A stretch of DNA of 64,000 nucleotides from NCBI RefSeq assembly GCF_026239675.1, contig NZ_JAPIVQ010000004.1:248001-312000 (forward strand). Direction: 5' to 3'. A program made the position numbers and the translations under genes. The DNA comes from Pedobacter sp. PLR (GTDB lineage: Bacteria > Bacteroidota > Bacteroidia > Sphingobacteriales > Sphingobacteriaceae). This document shows, one piece after another, positions 1-8,817 of the stretch. The notes below the pieces were generated by a model. It made no database searches, was not told the DNA's origin, and saw only the letters and a program-made list of their open reading frames with translations. Each line of letters begins with the position of its first letter. Position 1 is the first letter of the stretch.

Positions 1-1921
1 TCATCGTATTCAGGAGGTTGTCGGAGTTGATTTGTAGTCCGCCGCGATATTCATCTTCAATAACCGGGTTGATGCTATGCACCTGGAACAGGCTTTTTAA
101 TCCGCCATAAGGTTTTGAAGTATAGCTGCTGTCCGGAATGTGCGCAAACACATTACCCGTGTTTTCTTGTTTTTCTGCCGCTTCCCCAAGATAAACAAAG
201 TGGTTTTCTCCCGGAGCTTCCGCTTGAATATTACTTTCTGTAACTTCATAACCATCAATTCCATAGTTGTTGAAAACCATAGACTTTTCATCAGCAGCAA
301 AGGAAGGGTTAAAGGCGCCATATTTGGCTGCGCTCAGCGCGCTTATTTTTTTTGTAATGGGATCAATGTAGTAAATGTTGTCAATTCCGTTGTAGTGTGC
401 ATTAAACGCAATTCCTTTGGAAAAGTAAACAGGTCTGCTTAGTTGTTGTTGGGTAGCGGGGATCAATAGCTCCGTTTTTCCGTTGCGATCTACCCGGGAG
501 AGTGATTTTCCTTGCTCTGTTACCGAGACAAAGGCCACTGCTTTGCCATCCGGACTAAAGGACGGGGTTTGCAGAATCAAATTCTCCGGATTCGGATAAG
601 TATGGAGGACTGCGCCGGTTTTGGCATCCAGTTCAATCAGGTTAGCCTGATTGCTCAGGTCATACTTCACCGCGATCACCTTTTTCCCATCCGCAGATAT
701 TGAAGGAGAGAAGAGTCTGCTTTTGGAGCTGAGCTTATGAACCTTGCCGCTCGCTAAATTATAGCTGCTGATCACACTATAACTCTGCTGCTTGTATCTG
801 GGATCATACCTGATTTCATCCCAAACCAATACGCCATTCGCATAGCTGAACCATGGCTGCTCCTGTATGCCGATGGAAAGTAGTTTCCTTTCTTTTTTAT
901 CCGGAGTAATGATCACAAAATGAGGGGTTTTTCCCTTGCTTTGTTTTAAGGTCAGGATCTCCTGATCATTAATTTTTACCGGCAGAAAATAGCTGGTCGC
1001 ATAATTTGGTTTTTTATTCAGGGCAGGGTAAACTTTTGAAGGTGTTTTCCCTGCTTGCGCTGTCCATTCTCCCCTCAGCTTTTTAGTGTTTTCCTGAAAC
1101 CATTCCGTAGTCCCTTTTCCGCTAAATTTTTTCAGGCTTTTAGAGAAAGGATAAAGACGGATAGGGTGGTGTTTGATGTCTGTAAGTACATCATCGAATA
1201 CTTTTTTTCCTGCACTTTCCCGAATTCGGGATGCCAGCGTATAACCGAGTTGGTAATAACCCGGAGTAAGGTCTTTTTCTGAATCGAAATTAGATTTGGT
1301 ATAAGAATAGTTTTTCCCTTCCAGCAGTTGCGTTCTGTAGGGCATGATCCAGGAAGGAATTCTTCCACGGCCGGCAGTGGTCAGCGAGGTTTCTATGCTC
1401 ACTGCATCTCCTTCAAAATACCATAACGGGATGCTTACGCCAAGCCAGGCAAAGTAAACCGTCTCCGGAAATGGATGTGCTTTTTCGCCGGTAAGTTTAT
1501 CGAATTGTGCCACATGGCGAAGTTCATGAACCGCCAGGTTATTTAGCCAATCCTGACTGTCGAATTGTTGTGGAGGTGTGGTATAGAATTCCGATTTTTT
1601 TGGTGCCAGCTGAACAAAGCCGTTTGCAATTACACCCCGGTTTTGAAGCAGGATGGGGATACTGGCTTTTTTTTCGCCCAGACTAGCACCTACATACGGA
1701 TAAATGGAAGTCATCGTGTTAGACATTCGCTGTGCTTCTTTCTCCAACTCTATAGGATAGATTATCCTGAAACCTGAGGCGTTAATTTGTCTCCATTTTA
1801 CACGGAATGGGTTTTGTTCCGAGTTGAAAATCTGGGCAAAGCTGGCAGGTCCGGTTAAACTGAATAATAATGAAGCGGTAATGCTGATGATTAGCTGCTT
1901 ATTTACAGGATATTTCTTCAT
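1..1921 (-). CDS. Secreted HExxH metallopeptidase-like protein with TolB/PD40-type beta-propeller, C-terminus beyond the window
   Basis: The frame is open from an ATG at 1921 to the window edge, giving 640 codons without a stop. It begins with a signal peptide (MKKYPVNK, hydrophobic stretch, then SFAQ). Residues 132-136 read HELRH, a perfect HExxH zinc motif. About 30 residues on, PLWYFEGDAVSIE resembles the third-ligand region of peptidase-MA-type gluzincins. The second half has repeating beta-propeller-like segments (for example SPSISADGKKVIAVKYD and SPDGKAVAFVS) as in TolB/WD40-like propellers. The combination suggests a periplasmic or outer-membrane protein; activity and substrate are unknown. 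The C-terminal part is unseen. Confidence 0.8.
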   Translation of the reverse strand, partial: MKKYPVNKQLIISITASLLFSLTGPASFAQIFNSEQNPFRVKWRQINASGFRIIYPIELEKEAQRMSNTMTSIYPYVGASLGEKKASIPILLQNRGVIANGFVQLAPKKSEFYTTPPQQFDSQDWLNNLAVHELRHVAQFDKLTGEKAHPFPETVYFAWLGVSIPLWYFEGDAVSIETSLTTAGRGRIPSWIMPYRTQLLEGKNYSYTKSNFDSEKDLTPGYYQLGYTLASRIRESAGKKVFDDVLTDIKHHPIRLYPFSKSLKKFSGKGTTEWFQENTKKLRGEWTAQAGKTPSKVYPALNKKPNYATSYFLPVKINDQEILTLKQSKGKTPHFVIITPDKKERKLLSIGIQEQPWFSYANGVLVWDEIRYDPRYKQQSYSVISSYNLASGKVHKLSSKSRLFSPSISADGKKVIAVKYDLSNQANLIELDAKTGAVLHTYPNPENLILQTPSFSPDGKAVAFVSVTEQGKSLSRVDRNGKTELLIPATQQQLSRPVYFSKGIAFNAHYNGIDNIYYIDPITKKISALSAAKYGAFNPSFAADEKSMVFNNYGIDGYEVTESNIQAEAPGENHFVYLGEAAEKQENTGNVFAHIPDSSYTSKPYGGLKSLFQVHSINPVIEDEYRGGLQINSDNLLNTM

Positions 1922-2131
1922 TATTTGCTTTACTGGAAGGTTTGATTTTTTACAGTTTTTCAATTCTTTTCAGGTTGATCTTTGATTACTCGGGTCTTTC
2001 CTTTTTATTTGAGAAACCAGTGGTTTATTCCCCGGGTTTATACCTTTGAAGGTCAGGGATCAGAGTTGAAATATAGTTATTTTTTTGGAGATGAAAAGGG
2101 ATGTTTTGAGGGGGAGGAATAGTTGTTTTAA

Positions 2132-3025
2132 CTAACTCAGGCTCTTGCGTTTTTGGTATATCGGATACAGGAACACAGCACCGATGATCAGGATGGCTCC
2201 GGCATAAAATCCAACCGACATGGTTTCTTTTGTGCCAAAGAAAAGGAAAGCCAGGATAATCCCATAAACAGGTTCCAGATTGGTAATAAGTGCCACACGA
2301 AAAGCAGATAGGGTACGCATCACAGAAACGCCTGCTACATAAGCCAGAGCGGTGCAAATGGTGCCCAATAATAAGAGATAAGACCAGTCCGGAAAGCTCA
2401 GGTCAAATTGCTCAGAAAGCAGCGATTGGTCAAATAAACGGTAAAGCGTAATCCAGAACAGCGCGCCTGCCATTTCATAAAAACCGATGATCTTTGGGTC
2501 GCTTTTCTGTACTAAAGTAGAATTAATGGTAGAGAATAAACTGGAAGCCAGCGCTGACAACAAACCCATAATGATACCTAATGTATAACCGGATTCGAAT
2601 TTAAAGATCATATAAATCCCCAGAATAATGATCAGTCCGATGACAACATCGGGAACCAAAATCGGTTTTTTCTTGATCAGGGGTTCTAATATCGCGGTAA
2701 ACAGCGTGAAAGAGGAGAGGCAAACGAGCGTCACGGAGACGGTGGAAACCTTAATGGCGTAAAAAAACAGGATCCAGTGCAGCGCAACAATACTTCCTGT
2801 AAAAAAGAACTGCAGAAATTGTTTTCTGGAAATCTTTAGACTGGTTTTGGAACAGAGAAAATAAATAAACAAAGTAAGACTGGCGATCAATACCCGATAC
2901 CAGACGAGTTGCACCGCATTAACAGAGATCACAGCACCAAGGATACCGGTAAAGCCCCAGATAAAGACGGTAGCATGTAAAATTAACAGGTTTCTTTTTG
3001 GAGAGTTTTGAACCGGCGTTGTCAC
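2132..3025 (-). CDS. EamA/DMT-superfamily transporter, 297 aa
   Basis: About ten hydrophobic helices in two similar halves, the normal size and shape of the drug/metabolite transporter superfamily (EamA repeats, roughly residues 12-140 and 150-290). The start is GTG at 3025, directly after the TAA of the upstream permease gene (TAA then GTG, no gap), so it is probably translated by reinitiation as the last gene of a tgt-lptG-eamA run. Substrate is unknown; this family includes exporters of amino acids and metabolites. Family call is firm, specificity is not. Confidence 0.88.
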   Translation of the reverse strand: MTTPVQNSPKRNLLILHATVFIWGFTGILGAVISVNAVQLVWYRVLIASLTLFIYFLCSKTSLKISRKQFLQFFFTGSIVALHWILFFYAIKVSTVSVTLVCLSSFTLFTAILEPLIKKKPILVPDVVIGLIIILGIYMIFKFESGYTLGIIMGLLSALASSLFSTINSTLVQKSDPKIIGFYEMAGALFWITLYRLFDQSLLSEQFDLSFPDWSYLLLLGTICTALAYVAGVSVMRTLSAFRVALITNLEPVYGIILAFLFFGTKETMSVGFYAGAILIIGAVFLYPIYQKRKSLS

Positions 3026-4129
3026 TTATTTTGGTGCTTTTCTCAGTAAATAATAACCCAGTAAGCCGAAAAATATAGTCGGTACCATCACCGCCAAAAA
3101 TGGTGAAATTCCTCCTTTTAGAGAAAACATCTTCGCAAACTGATTCAAAACAATATAGCCGAAGCTTAAGATAATACCTATTCCCAGAGGTAGTCCTACT
3201 CCTCCACGTACTTTTCTGGAGGACAGTGCAACTCCGATCAGGGTCAGTACAAATGCGGATAAAGGTTGCAGGTATCGTTTGTACCGTTCAAATAAAAGGT
3301 CGTTCATAATGCCTGAACCCCTGATTTTTTCCTTCTTAATCTTTTCAGAAAGGTCTTTATTAGACAGGTTTTCGTAGATATTGTCGTAGGCCGAAAAATC
3401 ATCCGGACGCATATCCAGGACCGTATCTTTTGTCATGTTGCTACCACTTATCATGGTTTCTTTTAAGCCGTCAATATTTCTGATGGAATAGTTAGTGAGC
3501 TTCCATGAGCGTTTCAGTGAATCCCATTTGATCTCATCCGCCACAATTTTTTTGGTCATCACATCGCCTTTGAAGTTGTCTAAAGAGAACTGAGTTCCGG
3601 CTTTAGTCTTATTGTCAAAGCTCTTCATGTAGATATAGGTCTTCGGGTCCAGCTTCATATGGATGTCCGATTTACTACTTGGGTCATTCTTCTTAATATA
3701 GGTATTTTCGAAGTTGTTCTTAATCTGGTTGGTATAAGGAAGGATGTACAGATTGGAACCCAGGTTGAATGCAAAAATGATAAACGCGGAGACGAAATAA
3801 GGAAGGAGGAAGCGGTTAAAGCTCACTCCTCCACTTAAAATAGGTACAATTTCCGTCTGATCAGCCATCTTTGCCGTAAAAAAGATCACGGCAATAAAGT
3901 TGATCAGCGGAGAAAGCATATTGACATAAAATGGAATAGACCCTGCATAATACAGGGAAACCACTTGCCAGAAGGTCAGGTTATTACCAAGGAAGTCGTC
4001 GAGTTTCTCTGAAAGGTCAAAGATGACAATGATGACAACAAAAAGCGTTAGGGTATAAAGGAATGTACCCAAATACTTACTGATAATATACCAGTCGATG
4101 ATTTTAATCCTGCCTTTAAAAAAGTTCAT
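3026..4129 (-). CDS. LptF/LptG-family permease, 367 aa
   Basis: YjgP/YjgQ-type architecture: one N-terminal helix (about 15-37), two further helices (about 60-120), a long periplasmic beta-rich domain (about 125-275), then three C-terminal helices with the family-like stretch GVALSSRKVRGGVGLPLGIG. These proteins form the inner-membrane part of the LptB2FG transporter that extracts lipopolysaccharide. Its ATG directly abuts the tgt TAA and its own TAA abuts the next gene, so the three are surely cotranscribed. Whether it is the LptF or LptG paralogue is not decided here; Bacteroidota often carry them far apart. Confidence 0.88.
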   Translation of the reverse strand: MNFFKGRIKIIDWYIISKYLGTFLYTLTLFVVIIVIFDLSEKLDDFLGNNLTFWQVVSLYYAGSIPFYVNMLSPLINFIAVIFFTAKMADQTEIVPILSGGVSFNRFLLPYFVSAFIIFAFNLGSNLYILPYTNQIKNNFENTYIKKNDPSSKSDIHMKLDPKTYIYMKSFDNKTKAGTQFSLDNFKGDVMTKKIVADEIKWDSLKRSWKLTNYSIRNIDGLKETMISGSNMTKDTVLDMRPDDFSAYDNIYENLSNKDLSEKIKKEKIRGSGIMNDLLFERYKRYLQPLSAFVLTLIGVALSSRKVRGGVGLPLGIGIILSFGYIVLNQFAKMFSLKGGISPFLAVMVPTIFFGLLGYYLLRKAPK

Positions 4130-5260
4130 TTATAGTTTGTTACCTAATATGGTCACCATTTTGTTTTTCCAGGCATAAAATTCGCCACTGATGATTTTCT
4201 CTCTGGCCGTATTTACTAACCACAGGTAGAAATGTAGGTTGTGTAAGGTCGCAATTTGTGCACCCAACATCTCTTTAGAATGCATTAGGTGTCTTAAATA
4301 AGCCTTAGAATATACCTGATCCGCATATAAATCACTTTCAGCATCAATAGGAGAGAAGTCATCTGCCCATTTCTTGTTACCGATGTTGATGATACCGTTT
4401 CTGGTGAACAACATTCCATTTCTTGCATTTCTGGTTGGCATTACACAATCAAACATATCTACACCTAAAGCGATGTTTTCCAGAATATTGATTGGTGTAC
4501 CTACGCCCATTAAATAACGTGGTTTTTCGTATGGTAATATGTCGCAGACTACTTCTGTCATACCGTACATCTCTTCTGCCGGTTCTCCAACAGATAAACC
4601 ACCAATTGCATTTCCCTCACGGTCCATGCTGGCAATAAATTCCGCAGATTTCTTTCTTAAATCTTTATATACAGAGCCCTGTACAATAGGAAATAAGGTT
4701 TGACTGAAACCATACTTAGGTTCTGTCGTATCAAAGCGCTTGCAGCAACGTTTTAACCAACGGTGCGTCATATTGATCGAATTCGCCGCATATTTATAAT
4801 CACATGGATATGGCGTACATTCGTCAAATGCCATGATGATATCCGCCCCGATAGTACGTTGGATGTCCATCGCATATTCTGGCGTAAACAGGTGTTTTGA
4901 ACCGTCGATATGAGAACGGAAAGTTACGCCTTCCTCTCTAATCTTATTTACTTTACTCAAAGAATAGACCTGGTAACCTCCGCTATCCGTTAAAATCGGG
5001 CGGTCCCAGCCAATGAATTTATGCAATCCACCGCTTCTTTCAATAATGTCTAAACCTGGTCTCAGGTATAGGTGATAGGTATTTCCAAGAATAATCTTCG
5101 CGTCAATATCCTCTTTAAGTTCTCGTTGATGAACTGCTTTAACAGTCCCGGCTGTGCCTACAGGCATGAAAATAGGGGTTTGTATCTCCCCATGATCTGT
5201 TGTTACTGTTCCTGCTCTTGCCTTTGAATGTGTATCTTTTGCCTGTAAGGTAAATTTCAT
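4130..5260 (-). CDS. tgt: Queuine/preQ1 tRNA-ribosyltransferase (tRNA-guanine transglycosylase), 376 aa
   Basis: Catalyses base exchange of guanine 34 in GUN tRNAs during queuosine synthesis. Recognisable blocks are TDSGGYQVYS, FDECTPYPC, GGLSVGEP and MFDCVMPTRNARNG. I place the start at ATG 5260 (MKFTLQAKD) and not at an in-frame ATG at 5380, because the extra 40 residues are unlike the family and two -7-like TATTTTTG elements (5288-5304) lie inside them. Oddity: the C-terminal zinc site normally reads CxCxxC before the AYLRHL helix. Here the aligned residues are ESDLYADQ with no cysteine, although the histidine of TLHNL remains. Confidence 0.96.
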   Translation of the reverse strand: MKFTLQAKDTHSKARAGTVTTDHGEIQTPIFMPVGTAGTVKAVHQRELKEDIDAKIILGNTYHLYLRPGLDIIERSGGLHKFIGWDRPILTDSGGYQVYSLSKVNKIREEGVTFRSHIDGSKHLFTPEYAMDIQRTIGADIIMAFDECTPYPCDYKYAANSINMTHRWLKRCCKRFDTTEPKYGFSQTLFPIVQGSVYKDLRKKSAEFIASMDREGNAIGGLSVGEPAEEMYGMTEVVCDILPYEKPRYLMGVGTPINILENIALGVDMFDCVMPTRNARNGMLFTRNGIINIGNKKWADDFSPIDAESDLYADQVYSKAYLRHLMHSKEMLGAQIATLHNLHFYLWLVNTAREKIISGEFYAWKNKMVTILGNKL

Positions 5261-5287
5261 AAATCTGTATGCTCCACTAAAATCTGC

Positions 5288-5304
5288 CAAAAATAGCAAA
5301 AATA
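5288..5304 (-). promoter_or_regulatory. Twin -7-like elements for tgt
   Basis: Minus strand reads TATTTTTGC then TATTTTTGG; both fit the Bacteroidota TAnnTTTG element. They lie 27 to 45 bp before the chosen tgt ATG. I do not see a good TTTG at the -33 distance, so the assignment is tentative. Confidence 0.4.
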
Positions 5305-5389
5305 ACGCTATAAATGGCCCTAAATTTTTATCCACATAAAGGAATTTACAGATTAAAAACCTGAAATTTGGAGGGTACAAAATTATAAC

Positions 5390-6511
5390 GTGGAATTAAC
5401 CTTACTAGAGACCTGCCTGCTGGGCGCATTCATCTTCTGTTTCCTAATACAACTATACTTTAGCCTGTTCGTTCATCTGAAACTTGCATTTTATCCCGTA
5501 GAACCTATCCCTGAAACGGCAAAAAATCCTTTAAGCGTGGTCATCTGTGCCCGCAATGAGGTGGACAATCTTACCGCTTACCTGCCATCCGTATTGGAGC
5601 AAAATTACCCTGATTTTGAGGTGATTGTCGTGAATGACCGTTCCTGGGACGGTACAAGACAGCTTTTAGAAAACTTTGCAAAACAACATAAACGATTGAA
5701 GATCGTCACCATCAGAGAAGGGGAGAAGTTCATCGCCGGAAAGAAATTTGCCGTAACAATGGGCATTAAGGCCGCTTCCAACAACTGGCTGGTGTTTACG
5801 GATGCCGATTGTCTTCCAGCTTCAGAGAACTGGTTGATGGGGATGCAGCAAAGTGAAAATCCTGAAGTAGACATCGTTTTAGGCTATTCTCCATACCTGA
5901 GAAGAAGAGGGATTTTGAACGCATTAATTCGCTTTGAAACCTTTTTTACCGCAGTAAATTACTTGTCGTACGCCATTAAAGGGATGCCTTATATGGGGGT
6001 AGGCAGGAATATGGCCTATAAAAAGACGCTTTTCTTTAAGAATAAAGGTTTCGCAGCTCACATGCATATTCCTTCCGGGGATGATGATTTGTTCGTGAAT
6101 GCGAATGCAACAGCCGCTAATACCGAAATCCGAATCAATAAGGATGCTCAGGTATGGTCGAAGCCAAACACCAGTTTTGGAGCCTACCTGCGACAAAAAA
6201 AGCGTCACTTCGGTGCCGGAAAGCTGTATAAAGGCAAGCATAAGTTTATTCTTTCCTGTCAGATTATCTTTCAGTTCCTGTTTTATGCTTTTTTTACGGT
6301 ATTACTGTTCTTTAAAGCCACTTTATATCCTGCTTTGGGGATCCTGGGCTTCAGTATTTTAATTCGTTGTTTTATCTATCCCCGCATTTTAAAGCGGCTT
6401 AATTATAGTGATTTAAGATGGTGCTTCCCGATTCTGGACATTCTCTTATTCATTTTCCTCGTGTTTAATGGCATTCTGTCTATATTTGTAAAAAAGGTAA
6501 AGTGGAAATAA
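5390..6511 (+). CDS. Membrane-bound family 2 glycosyltransferase, 373 aa
   Basis: GT-A fold: hydrophobic anchor at about 5-28, then the nucleotide-sugar segment (PLSVVICARNEVDNL, VIVVNDRSWDGT), a DADC motif around residue 144 in the DxD position, and a QKKRH box resembling the (Q/R)xxRW motif of processive enzymes. Several C-terminal helices follow (about 285-365). The start is GTG 5390; it diverges from tgt. It overlaps rsmG by 10 bp, so the two are translationally linked. Acceptor and donor are unknown; a cell-envelope lipid or polysaccharide role is an inference from the membrane segments. Confidence 0.88.
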   Translation: MELTLLETCLLGAFIFCFLIQLYFSLFVHLKLAFYPVEPIPETAKNPLSVVICARNEVDNLTAYLPSVLEQNYPDFEVIVVNDRSWDGTRQLLENFAKQHKRLKIVTIREGEKFIAGKKFAVTMGIKAASNNWLVFTDADCLPASENWLMGMQQSENPEVDIVLGYSPYLRRRGILNALIRFETFFTAVNYLSYAIKGMPYMGVGRNMAYKKTLFFKNKGFAAHMHIPSGDDDLFVNANATAANTEIRINKDAQVWSKPNTSFGAYLRQKKRHFGAGKLYKGKHKFILSCQIIFQFLFYAFFTVLLFFKATLYPALGILGFSILIRCFIYPRILKRLNYSDLRWCFPILDILLFIFLVFNGILSIFVKKVKWK

Positions 6512-7134
6512 GATCAACGCTAATACAAGAATATTTTAAAGATCTGACTGAAGAGCAAATCGCTCAATTCGATCAGTTATATGATTTATACAGTTTCTGG
6601 AATGCCCAGATCAATGTGATCTCCAGAAAAGATATTGAAGAGTTATATGTTCGCCATATCCTTCATTCTTTGGGAATTGCTAAATTCTGTACATTCAAGC
6701 CTGGTACAAAGGTGCTTGATGTGGGTACTGGTGGTGGTTTTCCTGGAATTCCATTGGCCATTATGTTCCCTGAAACAGAGTTTCATCTGGTAGATTCTAT
6801 TGGTAAAAAGATCAAAGTAGTAACAGAAGTTGCTGCTGGTCTCGGCCTTAAGAATGTGAAAGCAAGCCACCTGAGAGCAGAACAGGTTACTGATAAATAC
6901 GATTTCGTAGTATCAAGAGCCGTTACCCGCCTGATTGACTTCTATCCATGGGTTCAAGGTAAATTCAATAAAGACTCCAAAAATGCAATTGCAAACGGGA
7001 TTCTTTACCTGAAAGGTGGTGACCTGGATGAAGAAATTAAAGAATCCAGGTTGAAAGCAGAGCTTTATCCGCTAGCAGATTACTTTAAAGAAGACTTCTT
7101 TGAAACGAAGTTTGTCGTATATATTCCTCAATAA
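6502..7134 (+). CDS. rsmG: 16S rRNA (guanine-N7) methyltransferase RsmG/GidB, 210 aa
   Basis: Class I SAM methyltransferase. The SAM-binding loop is VLDVGTGGGFPGIPLA at about residues 70-85, and the preceding NVISRKDIEELYVRHILHSL block is typical of RsmG, which methylates G527 of 16S rRNA. Length is usual for the family. The GTG start at 6502 lies inside the end of the upstream glycosyltransferase gene (10-bp overlap). It is followed by a long nested hairpin that probably ends the transcript. Confidence 0.95.
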   Translation: MEIRSTLIQEYFKDLTEEQIAQFDQLYDLYSFWNAQINVISRKDIEELYVRHILHSLGIAKFCTFKPGTKVLDVGTGGGFPGIPLAIMFPETEFHLVDSIGKKIKVVTEVAAGLGLKNVKASHLRAEQVTDKYDFVVSRAVTRLIDFYPWVQGKFNKDSKNAIANGILYLKGGDLDEEIKESRLKAELYPLADYFKEDFFETKFVVYIPQ

Positions 7135-7160
7135 TTAAGGTTCTTCTCTTTGTAAGAGAT

Positions 7161-7247
7161 AAAAAAAAGCAGTGACTCTTTTCATCCCCGAATATTTGCT
7201 GAAGGGCAAATCTTCGAATGTCTTCAAAGAGCAGCTGCTTTTTTTTT
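7161..7247 (+). terminator. Nested double-hairpin terminator after rsmG
   Basis: Outer arms A8GCAG (from 7161) and CTGC-T9 (to about 7247) pair, with a further ACTCTTT/AAAGAG helix inside. A second hairpin CGAATATTTGC / GCAAATCTTCG (7190-7215) forms the tip. The T tract follows the stem on the plus strand and an A tract precedes it, so it could work in both directions. Confidence 0.65.
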
Positions 7248-7418
7248 AACAGGCTACATGCGGTTCATCGCAGTAAAAACTGAAAGCCTGTTCATGTGCT
7301 TCATTCATCATTGACGCAGTTTATCTTCCTCCTCCCTGTTTACCTTTCGCCTCCCAATTCGTCATTGACCCCCAAATTTGTTGTGATTATCAGACCTTTC
7401 AAATTATGTATTCTGTAA
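7248..7418. other. Intergenic stretch between rsmG and dprA, no gene seen
   Basis: Together with the two nested hairpins either side, this fills a 439-bp gap. I found no convincing reading frame, tRNA or known riboswitch in it. Confidence 0.5.
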
Positions 7419-7509
7419 GTAAAAAAAGGTTTTGTAAAAACCGACATAGGAAGTTTTGCGCTTCTTCAGCGCAAAAGATTCCCGTCGATGTTGCCGAAAC
7501 CTTTTTTAC
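7419..7509 (+). other. Large nested inverted repeat upstream of dprA
   Basis: Outer arms GTAAAAAAAGGTTT (7419-7432) and AAACCTTTTTTAC (7497-7509) pair almost perfectly. Inside are CGACAT/ATGTTG and GGAA/TTCC short pairings, and a perfect 8-bp tip hairpin TTTTGCGC / GCGCAAAA (7454-7476). The plan matches the element after rsmG and the one at 57385. It lies 65 bp before the dprA ATG, so it may be a terminator or a leader structure. Confidence 0.5.
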
Positions 7510-7573
7510 GACCAGGAGGGCCAGAATTTTAAAAGACGTTTGATAATCCAACAGATAACACATAAGTTAGCTT

Positions 7574-8665
7574 ATGAGCTTAATTTATAAAATTGCCCTT
7601 AGCATGATCCAGAATGTGGGTCATATCACCGCAAAGCACCTGTTAACCCATTTCATTACACCGGAAGCGATTTTTAAAGCCAGCAAAGCAGCCTTAATGC
7701 AGGTTCCAGGAGTAGGTGTGATCACTGCGCAACACATTTTAGGTAAAGAGGCTTTGTTGAAAGCCAGGGAACAGTTGAAATTTATAGAACGATACCAGGT
7801 GCAGGTGCTGTTTTATACGGATGCTAATTATCCAGTGCGGTTAAAGAACTGTGAGGATGCACCGATCTTGTTATACTATAGAGGAACCGCCGACCTGAAT
7901 CATCCACGTATTATTAGTATAGTCGGAACCCGCAAGGCCACCAGTTACGGTAAGCTGCTCTGTAAGCAACTGGCAGAGGTGCTGGCACCTTATGAAGTGT
8001 TGATTGTGAGTGGACTCGCCTACGGCATCGATGTGAACGCTCATCAGGAAAGCCTGAGTTGTGGTATACCGACAGTGGGTGTACTGGCCCATGGTTTGGA
8101 TCGTATGTATCCTCAGGTACATGGACCTTTAGCGAAAAAAATGGTACTGAATGGTGGTTTATTATCAGAGTTTCCTTCTCTTACGAATCCTGATAAGGAG
8201 AATTTCCCTAAGCGTAACCGCATTATTGCGGGGATTTCAGATGTGACCATTGTTGTTGAGGCGGCATCAAAAGGTGGGGCACTCATTACTGCTGATATTG
8301 CCAATTCGTACCATAGAGACGTTTATGCCTTTCCTGGCAGGACTACCGATCTTTATTCCGAAGGCTGTAACTTCCTGATTAAGACCAATAGAGCCGGATT
8401 GATCAGTCATGCGAAGGATCTTCCTTACTTTTTGGGCTGGGAGGAGCCCTTGAAAAAGGAGGTTGCTATATTGGAAGAGGAACCGTTAGCACTTGACGCT
8501 GTGGAGCTGAAAATATTAAAGGTGCTAAAGATTTCAGATCTGGATATTGATGAGCTGTCGCGGAAATTGGAACTTCCGCAAAGTAGGTTATCCTTGCATT
8601 TATTGAACCTTGAAGTAGAGGGCTTGTTGGTTTCCTTGCCGGGCAAGCGCTATCAACGCTGTTAA
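7574..8665 (+). CDS. dprA: DNA-processing/protecting protein DprA (Smf), 363 aa
   Basis: Binds incoming single-stranded DNA and loads RecA during transformation. Domain order: N-terminal helix-hairpin-helix region (about 1-65), Rossmann-like DprA domain with SIVGTRKATSYG, VSGLAYGIDVNAHQ, GVLAHGLDRMYP and KRNRIIAGISD, then a C-terminal winged-helix segment (about 300-360). Length is normal for the family. ATG at 7574 follows a 5' region with a long inverted repeat. Firm call. Confidence 0.96.
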   Translation: MSLIYKIALSMIQNVGHITAKHLLTHFITPEAIFKASKAALMQVPGVGVITAQHILGKEALLKAREQLKFIERYQVQVLFYTDANYPVRLKNCEDAPILLYYRGTADLNHPRIISIVGTRKATSYGKLLCKQLAEVLAPYEVLIVSGLAYGIDVNAHQESLSCGIPTVGVLAHGLDRMYPQVHGPLAKKMVLNGGLLSEFPSLTNPDKENFPKRNRIIAGISDVTIVVEAASKGGALITADIANSYHRDVYAFPGRTTDLYSEGCNFLIKTNRAGLISHAKDLPYFLGWEEPLKKEVAILEEEPLALDAVELKILKVLKISDLDIDELSRKLELPQSRLSLHLLNLEVEGLLVSLPGKRYQRC

Positions 8666-8805
8666 GATATTCTTTCTTTACCTATATAATAGATGGTAAA
8701 TAAGTCTATTGGACTAGTAGATTAAAATATTATTTCGTTTGTTTTTGATTTGCAATATTAAATAGTGAATTATGATTTATAAATAGAATTCTAAGGACCA
8801 ATTTG

Positions 8806-8813
8806 TATTTTTG
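8806..8813 (+). promoter_or_regulatory. TATTTTTG -7-like element almost touching the cysteine synthase start
   Basis: A perfect TAnnTTTG match ends four bases before the ATG at 8818. If used, the mRNA would have almost no leader. A matching TTTG at the expected -33 spacing is not visible. Compare 19449-19456, also four bases before an ATG. Confidence 0.35.
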
Positions 8814-8817
8814 TATC

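Noticed and set aside
2025..2357. Minus-strand frame of 110 codons overlapping the EamA gene
   Set aside because: Shifted-frame shadow of the transporter gene with Cys/His-rich random composition.
5261..5380. N-terminal extension of Tgt to an ATG at 5380
   Set aside because: The extra 40 residues are hydrophobic and unlike Tgt, and two -7-like elements lie within them.
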